A stretch of 64,000 nucleotides of DNA, taken from NCBI GenBank assembly GCA_026936335.1, contig JAPMXV010000049.1:186001-250000 (forward strand). The letters run 5' to 3'. Position 1 is the first letter of the stretch. Each line of letters starts with the position of its first letter. Below are positions 44,052 through 53,886 of this stretch, in pieces. The notes beneath the pieces are model-generated. The model had not been told where the DNA came from. It saw only the letters and a program-made list of their open reading frames with translations, and made no database searches. The position numbers and the translations under genes were made by a program. Source of the stretch: Mantamonas sphyraenae. Lineage: Eukaryota; CRuMs; Mantamonadidae.

Positions 44052-44611
44052 TTATGCAAACTGCACAATCGTCCTTGTGGTGAGCTGAAGGAGTTCGAGA
44101 TACGAAGAAACCATGACGCGGAGCATTTTCACCTGCTCGGCAGAAAAGGAACTGTACATGGGCCAAGCAAGGAGTGGGTGTGAGTGGCGTGGGAATGGAG
44201 ACAAAACACGGGGAATGGGGGCCAGGGAATGACAGTGGAGAGGGCGTCACACGTACGCAGTGAGGACGTTCTTGGAGCAGCTGATGTCGCGTGTCGCCTG
44301 CTCTGGGCGGAGCTCCTTGTCGACGCAGAGGGAGTTGTATGCAATGGTGGCCCACTTTTCCGAGGGAAAGGGAACAGTGACAACGCTGTGTGTGTGTGTA
44401 TGCGTGTGCGTGTGTGTGTGTGTGGTGTGGAAGAGGGAGTGTGGGTGTGGCGCTTGTGTGAGTTTGTGTGCGAGCTTGACAAACCAGCACCAACCACGCA
44501 CCAAGTGTACTGGTGGCTGCCGGAGCGTTGTACAGGAGTGGCAAGGTCCATGGCCGCATCTCCAGCGAGGTCTGAGGACGAAGTGGGCCTGGCAGCAGCT
44601 TCCATGTCCAT
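44052..44611 (-). CDS. PCC1: KEOPS/EKC complex subunit PCC1 (LAGE3 homologue)
   Basis: KEOPS makes the t6A modification at A37 of ANN-decoding tRNAs; Pcc1 is its dimerising subunit. Three small exons, 44502-44611, 44253-44385 and 44052-44132 (donors GTGCGT and GTGTGA; acceptors CACACAG and GAGCAG), give 107 residues. The body matches the family: VVTVPFPSEKWATIAYNSL, a variable KELRPEQATRDIS strand, LTAYVKMLRVMVSSYLE and the closing TTRTIVQFA helix, as in human LAGE3 (VVRTMQRF). A 36-residue acidic leader precedes it. The gap to MIC19 is 60 bp. Confidence 0.85.
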
Positions 44612-44671
44612 TCAGGGGAGTTTCTGGGGGTTGACTTGGGACGGCGCAGGCGCGGCCACTTTCTCTGCGAC
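44612..44671. promoter_or_regulatory. 60-bp divergent promoter, PCC1 and MIC19
   Basis: The two start codons point outward with only 60 bp between them, so both leaders and any shared core promoter must overlap or lie inside coding DNA. No element recognised. Confidence 0.4.
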
Positions 44672-45756
44672 ATGGGCAACTCGGGAAGCAGTGAACCGCC
44701 GGCATCGCTGTCGCGCGTGGAACAGGGACAGAATGAAGACGCTGCGGCGAACAGCGGGATCTACGTAAACCCGAACGTGCTGGCGAGCGGCGCGGAGGGA
44801 GGGTCTGATTCGACCAACGGCAACGGGGCGCAGGTGGATGCGGAGGGGAGCGCGGGAGGCGGGGAACACAATGGCACGGGCAACGGAAGCGGAAGCGGAC
44901 GTGGAGGCCAACAGCAAGCGGTGGCTGTGCGGAACACGGAGCAGAGCGAGGCAGCGATTCGGCAGCGGGGCGAGTCGCGTGTGCTGGCCGATGATGCCAC
45001 GACGCAGAAGGAGATCATGGCCATTGAGCAGCGTGCGTACGAGCGTGGCCGCCGCGACCAAATGGAGCAGCAGGTAAGTGTGTGGAAAGGGCGGTGAAGA
45101 GCGGTCTGTGCCAGCACCACAGCGCAGAAGCGAGGGTGAAACGGAGGAGAAGCTTCCGACGCATTTCGTCAAGCGAGCTGTGTTTAGGCTGTGTTTGCAC
45201 GGAGCAGGGAATGCGGAAGGGATGAAGAAAGGCTTCGAGGGTACAATGGGCACACACTGACACCGCTGGACACACCTCTGGATGGATGGATGGCGTAGTC
45301 GTTGCACAAGGAAGCCATCGAGGAGCAGGTGCGGAAGCGCGAGGTGGAGCGCCTTCAGGAGCAGGAGGTGGAGAACGAGCAGCAACTGCAGACCATGGTC
45401 AAGGAACTGTCCAGCCGCAAAGCCAAGTAGGTTTGTATGAAGGGACAGTAGCAGGGGGTTGAGGGAGGAAATGGGGTGTGTGGGGGACTGCGATGAGAAA
45501 CATCCTCAGCAATTGCGACCGAAGCTGACACGTGTGGTTGTCGTGCGTGATGTGTGCGGATTGTGCGGGCTGGTGGCGAAATAGGAACTACAAGCTGGTT
45601 GGGTGCGATCTGGAGCGTCAAAACTGTGTTGATTGCTACCGGGACAACGTGAAGAACCCGCTGGAGTGTGCAGAGATTGTGCATCGCTACTCGATGTGCG
45701 TGCGTGCGACCCACCAAAGCCTGGTCGACCAGGTGGCCGCAGATGCCGAGAAGTGA
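44672..45756 (+). CDS. MIC19: MICOS subunit MIC19 (CHCHD3-like)
   Basis: Peripheral inner-membrane protein that holds mitochondrial crista junctions together with Mic60. Exons 44672-45073, 45299-45426 and 45585-45756 (donors GTAAGT and GTAGGT) give 233 residues, against about 227 for human CHCHD3. The start MGNSGSSEP is an N-myristoylation signal, as in CHCHD3. A Gly/Asn-rich segment, then a charged coiled coil (EEQVRKREVERLQEQEVE), lead to a C-terminal CHCH domain with twin CX9C motifs (CDLERQNCVDC and CAEIVHRYSMC), oxidised by the MIA pathway. CYRDNVKNPLEC fits the family's CYREN motif. Confidence 0.88.
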
Positions 45757-45949
45757 AGGAGAGGAATGCCGAAATGGAATCGATTTGGTTTTTTGCACCA
45801 ATGGATGCTGCACAAGAGCTGGAGTGCGAACGGCGACATGCGCCGGGCAGCGCACAAAACAGTGGATGTTATTGGGGACGCCGTTGAAGCCATGATGGGG
45901 ACACCATTAGTACCCTTGTGCGTGGTGGCCACCACCGAAAACCACATCC

Positions 45950-47430
45950 ATGAGCACAACGGAAGAGTTTGAGCAGGACGAAGATCCGGGTATCGCCGAT
46001 CAGAAGGTGATGACGATGTACACGACAGCTGGCGAGCTGGTGAACAGCGTGTTTGAGGCGACGGTTGCGCGTCTGCAGTCCGAGTGGGAGACGCTGGACA
46101 TTGTGGACCTTGCTGTGGACAACGACAAGGCTCTGGAGGAGGCAGCGGAGGGTGTGTACTCCAAACTTAAGGAAAAGGGCCTGTGCATGCCCCTGTGGTA
46201 GGTTTCCAGCTGGCAAGAAAGCGCAAATGGCCATCCGTCCGCTTGCATGCGGCCCCGTTCTTTTTCGCAGTCGGCCCGCATGGCCCGCAGATCCACACAG
46301 TTGCCCCGCAAGTCCAGCCACGCATTGGATAGCGACACCTGCACACGCCTTGGGTGCTGAGGATGTGGCGGGTGCGGCGAGGCAACGGGACAGGGTGGTT
46401 CATTGCGACGTGTGTTGATCATGCGTTTCGGCCGGTGCAGGTCGCGTGAACAGAAGGCTGAGGGAAAGAGAAAGAGGCTGATGTGGAATGGGAGACACTA
46501 ACTATAGGGCACACACGTGGGCATGGGACACACAGCGTGAGCATCAACGAGGTGATTGGCAACTTTGCGCCGCTGAGCTCGGACAAGGGCAAGATTACGC
46601 TCAAGGAGGGCGACGTGGTCAAGCTGGACTGTGGTCTGCACATCGGTGGGTACGCAGTGATGGCTGCAACCACGGTGGTGCTGGGAGCGACTGCCGAGGA
46701 ACCTGCTACGGGCCCTGCTGCTGACGTGGTCATGGCCGCGTACGAGGCAAGCATCGCCGCCATGAAGATGCTCAAGCCGGGCACGAAGAACACAGAGATC
46801 ACCAAGGTGATTGGACAGATTGCCGAGGCGTACCATGTGACGCCCGTGCAGGGTGTCCTGTCGCACGACCAGAGCAAGTACCAGTACGACGGCCCCAACG
46901 TGATCCTCAACCGCGCCGACACCGACGTGCAGGCGGACGAGTTTGAGGTTGGCGCCGACGAAGTGTACACCCTGGACGTGGTCATGTCTACCGGTGAGGG
47001 CGAGAGCAAGAGCAAGGACGAGCGCGTGCGCGTGTATGCGCTGAACATCGACGAGAAGTACCAGCTGAAGATGAAGAGCGCACGCAAGGTGTTTTCTGAA
47101 GCCCAGAAGCGATTCGTGTCGATGCCGTTCCCGCTGCGTGTGTTTGAGGACGGCCAGAGCCGCCTGGGCATCTCGGAGATGCTCAAGCACGCCCTGCTGA
47201 TTGAGTACCCGGTGACCGAGGAGAAGAAGGGTACCCTGGTGGCCCAGTTCAAGTTCACCGTGCTGGTGACCAGCACCAACACCCTGCGCATCAGCGGCCA
47301 GAAGCTGGATGCCCCGTACGTCAAGAGCGAGTACAAGGTGGAGGACGAGGCCATTGTTCAGATTCTCAACTCGACCACCAAGCGCAAGAAGAAGAAGAAG
47401 AAGAAGAAGGCCGCCTCCAACAGCGAGTAA
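45950..47430 (+). CDS. PA2G4: PA2G4/EBP1, proliferation-associated methionine-aminopeptidase-like protein
   Basis: Ribosome-associated, catalytically dead pita-bread protein bound at the exit tunnel, acting in growth control. Exons 45950-46197 and 46536-47430 (GTAGGT donor, CACACAG acceptor, joining MPLC to VSINEV) give 380 residues. Signatures: KEGDVVKLDCGLHIGGY, TEITKVIGQIAEAY-type segment, GVLSHDQSKYQYDGPNVI, VYTLDVVMSTGEGE, and the C-terminal basic stretch of eight Lys, as in EBP1, which binds rRNA. The metal ligands of true methionine aminopeptidases are not conserved, as expected for this family. Confidence 0.92.
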
Positions 47431-47524
47431 ACCATGTTCTTTGTTTGGGAACGCATGCATTTTGCATTGCAAGTGTGTCAGCAGTGTCGAGAGCAGTTCA
47501 TTGCGCGCTCTCGCAGGCAGCCAG

Positions 47525-50500
47525 ATGTCGGTGCCAACGCGCTCCCTCGTGGAGGCAGTGCCCACACTGCACGTCGACAGCGGCGCCGGGGAGGACTCTG
47601 ACAAGGTGGCCATGTTGGTACACACTGAGCTGGGTCTGCTGCGAGTGGTGTGCGACGCAGAAACGACAGTGGGCCAGATCAAAGCAAGGTTGGCTCGCCA
47701 CTACGCAGACCTGGTTCAGAACAGCAAGCATTTCAGGAGTGGCAGCAACGAACTCAGCAAGGAAGCACGGGCGGCCATTGAGAGCGACGAAGAGCACATT
47801 CTGAGTGCGCTGGTGCACCGTCTGGCATTGGCCGACTCGTCGTTTTCGTTGGCCGACTCGATGGTGGTCGAAGACTTTCTTGACGTGATGGAGGTGCACA
47901 CGCTTGCCAGGGACCGAGCGTACGAGGACGACGACGACGGAGAGGACGATTACGGCGAGTCGCAGGAGGCCCACTTGGTGGCAGACTTGCACCCGAGTCT
48001 GAGCGTGGGCCACAGGAGAGCCGCGGAGCAAGCTGCCCAAGCAAAGACCGCCTCGGTGCGCGTGTCTGTGGACATGGATGGCCACGACGAATGGGGCACC
48101 GAAGTGGTGATGGAGTGGCCCATCAGGCACAGTGATAGCACGCTGGATGAGGTGTTGGCCCAGGTGGTGAGCCAATACCGGGTGTTTCTTGCTGCGCGAC
48201 GAGCTGTGTTTGTGGACGTGGAGGACACGCAGATCGCATACGTGGAGCTGCGTGGCCTCCACACAGAACGGCTTCAAGGAAAGGTTGCACACAAACGCAG
48301 CCTCAGCCCAGAATGGGTTTCACAATTACAGCAAGGTCAGGCCCAGCTGCACGTCCAGCTGCAGCTGCTAAGCGAACAGGACTCGGACGACACCCTCTCT
48401 TTGCGAGTCCAGGTGGGCCCCAACGACTCGGATGTCCTGCACATAGAAGCCTCACGTACGGAATACGTGTCCAGTGTGTGTGCAAAGGTGGAAGCGGCGT
48501 GTGGAGGTCGCACCGTCCTGGAGCTGCAGCTGCTCCCTGAATTCTTTGGCAACCCTGCAGACGCCATCTCTCTGGGTGAGGACATGGCACTGGAGGACTG
48601 CATGGACATCCTCGAGGGTGATTTTTGCCTGGTGGCCCAGTTTGAGGACAACCAAGAGCCTGCAGACACGCATGCCGTTGCGGAACGAGACACGGACAGC
48701 TCCACGCCTGCCAAGCTCGAACGTCAGTCATCCGCCCAGCTTAGTGCGCAGCTGTCCACGCCCAGCTTCTCCACTCAGCTCAAGTTGCTCAAGGTGCACG
48801 TGTGCGACCCCGCGTGCGAGCTGTACATTCCGCAACGCGGGGTCGACGTGCGTCGTGCAAAGCGGCTCATCGCTGACTGTCTGCAGCTGGGCAGGCACGA
48901 CGTGCGCCTGTGTCTGCAGACCAGCGACAGCATACACAACCACGAGGATGTGGATGACGGCACCTGCATTGTGCTCGAGGATGCAGACGCCCTCTTTGAG
49001 GAATACGAGGAGTTTCTTGTCGACGAGTCCTGGATGCTCGTCGCGTGTGTACAGAACCAGGCTCCCGGCGTGTTTGTGTGGCTGCGCACAGAGGACGGCT
49101 CTGCTATGCTTCCACCGCCTGAACAGACCAAAGGCGGCGACGACGACGACGATGGCCACTCCTCGTCCACTCCTCTTCGCGCCGGGTTCTTTGTCCAAGT
49201 AACCGATCCTCTTGATTCCGTGTGTGTCGGCGACGTCATACAGCGCTGCCGTGACTTTCTGGTGGAGGGCGACATGCTCACCGGGCTCTGTGTGTTTCAG
49301 GACGGCGACGCATGGCCGCTAGAGGATCACGAGGCCACTCTCGAGGACATGGAGGAGCTGTTTGAGCTGCATCAGGACAGCCAAATGGTGCTCACAGCCC
49401 CTGGCGTGGATCTTTGGCTGTGCTGCACCCCTTCTGTGTATGTTTGTGTCGATTATGTGTGCCATGGCGCGGATGAGCTGGAAGCGAAACTGTATCCCAT
49501 GCTGCGACCCGTCTCTCTCGAGTACCACACCTGTGGTGTGCTGATGGCCATGTGTCATCAGCACTTGCGCCATCAACGTGGAGGGCACCTGCGTCTGCAA
49601 TCGTTGTGCCTGTTTGACGACCCGCAACGCACGGAGCTCGATCCCGGTATTATGGTCGAAGACCTCGCCGATTTCACTCTGCACAACACCCTCTTTTTGC
49701 AGGCCGTGCTTGTCAGCAACATTGCCGCGCTGTCGATAAGTTCGAGCAGCAGTGCAGTTAGCAGCGGCAGTGGCGTTGCCGTGCCGGTCGTGGCCACCGC
49801 GGCCAGCTCCTCCTCCTCCTCCTCCTCTTCTGACTCCTCGGGGGCTTCGTCCTCCAGCATTCACCTGAGCTTTGCCAGCAGCGGTGACGAAGGCGACAGA
49901 GTGCAGGTGCATGTGGACGCCAATGTGTACACACTGCCTGCTGAGGGGACCAACGTCTTGCGAACCGGCTTGGATTTGAGAAAGGCGGTGAGCAAGGCCT
50001 GGTGCGCTCAAAACACCCAGCTTGGCAAGCAATCAGATGGCATGCTCACGTACCTGGTGATTGAGATGAAGAACGGCGAGGTGCAGCGCATCCAGGACGA
50101 GGCTAGCCTGGACGGAGTGCTTCCGCTTCCGCCCGGATTCCGACTGCGTGCAAGCAACGGAGTGCAGGCTCGGTTCCTGTTTGGTGAACAAACATTCGAG
50201 CTGGCGTGCTTGCCCTGGGTCAACGTCCAACATATGCTGACGTCGCTACGGCGCAAGAGCAAGATGAAGAAGATCGGCGGTCTCCATCTGGTGGTGGGTG
50301 GCCCCTACACACACTACTGCCACTCCATGTCGCGATTGGACAACATGGACTTGAGCACACTGCTGTCGGGCGTGGTGGCTGAGCACGAGGACCTTGCATT
50401 GGGAGATCTGCTTGCTCGCCATCCAAGGAATCCTTGGTGGATTGCCGCCTCTCCTCCTCTCGATGTGGTGTATGTGGACGGCCAGCGGCACAAAGTGCCT

Positions 50501-50851
50501 CCGCTGTGGATGCCCGTGCATGTGTCCAACACAGAGTGGATCCTGCTTCACCTGGACCCGCTCGACTCGGCCATCGAGATTGTCGAAGCCACCCTCGACC
50601 GGGTGTATGCCAGCAACAAGCGGCGGGAACAGAAGACTCCTGTCGGTGAAGAGATGGAAGTGTCGCTTATGTTTCAGTCGGGCAAGGAGATTGTGCTGCA
50701 GGAGGCCACCATTGTGGAAGAACTGATGATCGACGGTGTTGTGGACGAGCAACTGGGCCAGTTGATGAGCGGCTGCCACCTTGTTGCTGCGTGTGTTGCA
50801 GACAATTTGAGCGACGGAGACGATGGCAGCGACTTGGAGGATGGCTTGTGA
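47525..50851 (+). CDS. large protein of repeated ubiquitin-like modules (no known family)
   Basis: A single exon of 1108 residues with no family I recognise. It reads as a chain of roughly eight to ten beta-grasp-like modules of about 90-110 residues. Each has an opening strand (AMLVHTELGLLRVV, LRVQVGPNDSDVLHI, LKVHVCDPACELYI, FFVQVTDPLDSVCV, VQVHVDANVYTLP), a helix (VGQIKARLARHY, RRAKRLIADCLQL, VGDVIQRCRDFL), and a closing L-E-D-X-M-X-hydrophobic plus VA/VLTA strand (EDCMDILEGDFCLVA, EDMEELFELHQDSQMVLTA). A Ser-rich linker sits near residues 740-785 and there is an acidic tail. It lies between EBP1 and a U-box ligase. Fold is inferred from pattern only. It is not a polyubiquitin: no terminal GG between modules. 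Confidence 0.6.
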   Translation: MSVPTRSLVEAVPTLHVDSGAGEDSDKVAMLVHTELGLLRVVCDAETTVGQIKARLARHYADLVQNSKHFRSGSNELSKEARAAIESDEEHILSALVHRLALADSSFSLADSMVVEDFLDVMEVHTLARDRAYEDDDDGEDDYGESQEAHLVADLHPSLSVGHRRAAEQAAQAKTASVRVSVDMDGHDEWGTEVVMEWPIRHSDSTLDEVLAQVVSQYRVFLAARRAVFVDVEDTQIAYVELRGLHTERLQGKVAHKRSLSPEWVSQLQQGQAQLHVQLQLLSEQDSDDTLSLRVQVGPNDSDVLHIEASRTEYVSSVCAKVEAACGGRTVLELQLLPEFFGNPADAISLGEDMALEDCMDILEGDFCLVAQFEDNQEPADTHAVAERDTDSSTPAKLERQSSAQLSAQLSTPSFSTQLKLLKVHVCDPACELYIPQRGVDVRRAKRLIADCLQLGRHDVRLCLQTSDSIHNHEDVDDGTCIVLEDADALFEEYEEFLVDESWMLVACVQNQAPGVFVWLRTEDGSAMLPPPEQTKGGDDDDDGHSSSTPLRAGFFVQVTDPLDSVCVGDVIQRCRDFLVEGDMLTGLCVFQDGDAWPLEDHEATLEDMEELFELHQDSQMVLTAPGVDLWLCCTPSVYVCVDYVCHGADELEAKLYPMLRPVSLEYHTCGVLMAMCHQHLRHQRGGHLRLQSLCLFDDPQRTELDPGIMVEDLADFTLHNTLFLQAVLVSNIAALSISSSSSAVSSGSGVAVPVVATAASSSSSSSSSDSSGASSSSIHLSFASSGDEGDRVQVHVDANVYTLPAEGTNVLRTGLDLRKAVSKAWCAQNTQLGKQSDGMLTYLVIEMKNGEVQRIQDEASLDGVLPLPPGFRLRASNGVQARFLFGEQTFELACLPWVNVQHMLTSLRRKSKMKKIGGLHLVVGGPYTHYCHSMSRLDNMDLSTLLSGVVAEHEDLALGDLLARHPRNPWWIAASPPLDVVYVDGQRHKVPPLWMPVHVSNTEWILLHLDPLDSAIEIVEATLDRVYASNKRREQKTPVGEEMEVSLMFQSGKEIVLQEATIVEELMIDGVVDEQLGQLMSGCHLVAACVADNLSDGDDGSDLEDGL

Positions 50852-51010
50852 GCAGAGAGAGCCCGAAATGAACCAAAGCAAAAGTTGCGAGTTGTGGTGG
50901 GTTGCCATTGCCGTTTCATGCGTGTAGGACGGGGCGGCGGGACGGGCTGGGCTGGGCTGACACACATTGCGTGCGATGTGGAATGTCTGGTGTCCAGATC
51001 GAGGGACGCA

Positions 51011-52339
51011 ATGGACGACGCGCTGCGGGATCCGATCGATTTTGAGTTGTTTGTCGATCCCGTGACGACGCCGTACGGACACACTTTCTCACGACGAACG
51101 ATTGAGCGATGTCTGGACGCAAAGCCCAGCTGTCCAATCACACATCAGCCGCTGCAGAAGAAAGGTGAGCAGTGCGGACGGAAGACGGAAAATATCGGCC
51201 TGCTTTCGGAGAAACCTAGCCCACTGACACAAGCTTGCAACACGACATCGGGGTTGTCCTTTGCGCGTCGGCCTGTATGCTACGTGACTCGGGTGCAAAG
51301 ACTTGATCCCCAATTTTGTCTTGCGTGACGTGGTGGAGGCATACGCTGCCGAGCGGAACGGCGGCAACGAGAACGACGACACACAACGGCGGAAGCCCGG
51401 CAAGGGGGTGCTGGAAAGCTTGGGGAGGAGAAGCGCCGGTTGTTGATGGCCAAGGTGAAGCGAGATCATCAAACAGCTCGACTGGCAAGCATTGACGCAC
51501 AGCTGGAGAGCATGCCGAGGACGCGTACGGAATTGGCCGAGAGGCTGCAAGCGCTGCAAGAGGAGCTGACCGCGTTGAAGCAAAGCCAAGACGTGGATGC
51601 ACACACTCTCATGGAGAAGGAGGAGATCGTGGAGCAGGTGTCCAGCGACGAGCGTCACCTGGACAAGCGTCAAACTGAGCTGGAGACGCAGCGCACCGAG
51701 TTGGAGCTGCAGGCGGAGGACCAGAGCGCCATGGTGAGCTCGCTGTCCTCTGCATACGACAAGCTGTACATGGAAGCCATGACCATGTTCCAAGAGGTCG
51801 AGGAGATGAGCATCGAGCACGACGAGAAGGAACGACTTCAACGACTGGACCTGGCGACGGAGGTCAAGGAGAAGGGCAACCGCATGTACAGCAAGAAGGA
51901 ATACCAGGAAGCCGTGGAGCTGTACTCGCAGGCCATCGAGATGTACGAGCCGTTTGTCAACGGCTTCTTCCACCTCAACCGCTGTGCGGCGTACACAAAG
52001 CTGAACATGCTGCGCGAGGCGTTGGCAGATTGTCACACCGTGCTGCTGTTGTTCCACTGGAACCCGGACACGCTTGCCCCGTTCAAAGAGGGCAGCGGCG
52101 GAGGTAGCGAGAGCAGCAGCAAAACGGGGCCCGGCGCCTCGTCGTCGTCAACCGCCTCCACGACGCAGTTGCTCTCCACCGAAGACAGAAACATGTTGAG
52201 CAAAGCACTGCGTCGCATGGCTGAAGCCTACTTGCAGGATGGGCGGAAAAAGGATGCCTTGGCGCCGCTGCTGCGTGCGCTTGATCTGAACGAGAACGAC
52301 AAACACGCCAAGAAGCTGCTGGAGACAATTCAGGCGTAG
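51011..52339 (+). CDS. U-box and TPR E3 ligase-like protein, with a frameshift
   Basis: Exon 51011-51164 and exon from 51301 (GTGAGC donor) encode an N-terminal U-box: DPIDFELFVDPVTTPYGHTF, RRTIERCL, CPITHQPL, spliced to DLIPNFVLRDVVEAY. In that frame translation stops at 51444-51446. The next frame stays open from about 51404 to 52339 with a long charged coiled coil (about 110-230) and two to three TPR motifs (KEKGNRMYSKKEYQEAVELY, FHLNRCAAYTKLNM, RMAEAYLQDGRKKDALAPL). One extra G in the G5 run at 51404-51408 would restore a single protein of about 395 residues. Domain order is the reverse of CHIP (TPR then U-box). Probably a sequencing error or a very recent lesion. Confidence 0.75.
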
Positions 52340-52431
52340 GGAAGATGCGAATGGAAGGGGACGAGGGAGAGTTGTGAGAATGGGGAATGGACACTCGGAT
52401 GCTGCCACCAACCCATCAAAAATTCACCTCC

Positions 52432-53865
52432 ATGAGCACGCGCTACGGCTCGTCCTCGTCGGCATCGTACGGGACCACACGGTGGAAGATGGACACTGTG
52501 AAGGAAGTGGTGAGCTCCAACTTTGAGAAACGAGGGTGGATCAAGACATCAAGTGATGGTGAGTGCCCGGGGGCGAGGGGCGATGAGCGGTTCCTGTGCG
52601 GCAAACTCCGGCTCACACACGCGCACGTGGCGGGTCTCCTGCAGAGGATTGGAATGTGTACTGGGCGTCGGTGTACTCTGTGAAACAGATTTTCAACCCA
52701 GAGTTTGGCTATCGGCTGAACGATTGGCAGTACGTTGGTAGAGGCGCGGCGCCGGGAAAATGGGCGCGCTATCGATGGACTTTCGCGCGAGGCTGACACA
52801 CAAGGGGATGCGTGTACACCCCGCATGCGTACGGAAAGGATCATCAACCACTTTCCCAACCACTACGAACTCACGCGCAAGGACCTGATGGTAAAGAACA
52901 TCCGTCGATACCGCAAGGAACTGGAAAAGGAGTTTTCGTCGAGCAGCGAAGCTGAGCAACAGGAGTTTGAGGAGATGCTGGACTTTGTGCCATCGACGTG
53001 GTCGTTGCCCACAGACTACTCGTTGTTTGTGGAGCATGCACGCAAGAATCCAGACTCGGTGTGGATTCTCAAGCCGTCCGCGCGCGCTCAAGGTGCAGGC
53101 ATCTTGATCCTGAACAAGCTCAGCCAGCTGAAAAAGTGGAGCAAGGACAACAAAGCCAGCGGGAACAGAGATCACTACATTGTGTCCAGATACATCGACA
53201 ACCCGTTGCTGATAGGGGGCAAGAAGTTCGATCTGAGGATGTACGTGCTGGTCACGTCATACCGGCCGCTGAAGGCTTACCTGTTCAAAGACGGCTTTGC
53301 ACGCTTCTGCACGGTCGAGTACAGCAACGACATCAGCGACATGGACAACATGTATGTGCATCTGACCAATGTGGCCATTCAGAAACACGGCGAAGAGTAC
53401 AACTACGCGCACGGCGGCAAATGGCCCTACAAGAACCTGCTGATGTACCTGCAGGCCAACTACGGCCAAGACGAAACCGATACAATGGTGGAGCAGATGC
53501 ACATGATTTTTATTCACTCCCTAAAGGCGGTGCAACGGGTGATCAACAATGACAAGCACTGCTTCGAATGCTACGGCTACGACGTCATCATTGACGACAA
53601 CCTGAAGCCTTGGCTGATCGAGGTCAATGCCTCACCGTCCTTGTCCTCGACCACCGCCAAGGACAAACTGCTCAAAACGACGCTCCTCGATGATGTGATG
53701 AGCATTGTCGTGCCCGACGGCACTGCTGATGTAAGTGCAAAGAATCAATTCTCAGAGACAGAGAATCTGGGCAACTTTGTCATGCTTTACGACGAGCTGG
53801 CCGAGTTGGAGGAGCGCACGAGCAGAGAGTCCTCGTCGTCACGCGGTCGCAAGGGGAAAAGGTGA
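52432..53865 (+). CDS. TTLL1: tubulin polyglutamylase catalytic subunit TTLL1
   Basis: Adds glutamate chains to tubulin on axonemal microtubules. Exons 52432-52558, 52645-52729 and 52839-53865 (donors GTGAGT and GTACGT) give 412 residues; human TTLL1 has 423. The match is end to end: NFEKRGWIKTSSDEDWNVYW, NHFPNHYELTRKDLMVKN, WILKPSARAQGAGI, LINKLSQ-like LNKLSQLKKW, NPLLIGGKKFDLRMYVLV, VHLTNVAIQKHGEEYN, NDKHCFECYGYDVIIDD, and KPWLIEVNASPSL with the ATP/Mg-binding Glu and Asn. A start 15 codons upstream (52387) is possible. The enzyme implies a cilium or flagellum. Confidence 0.95.
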
Positions 53866-53886
53866 CGGGTGACAATGCACGCATTT

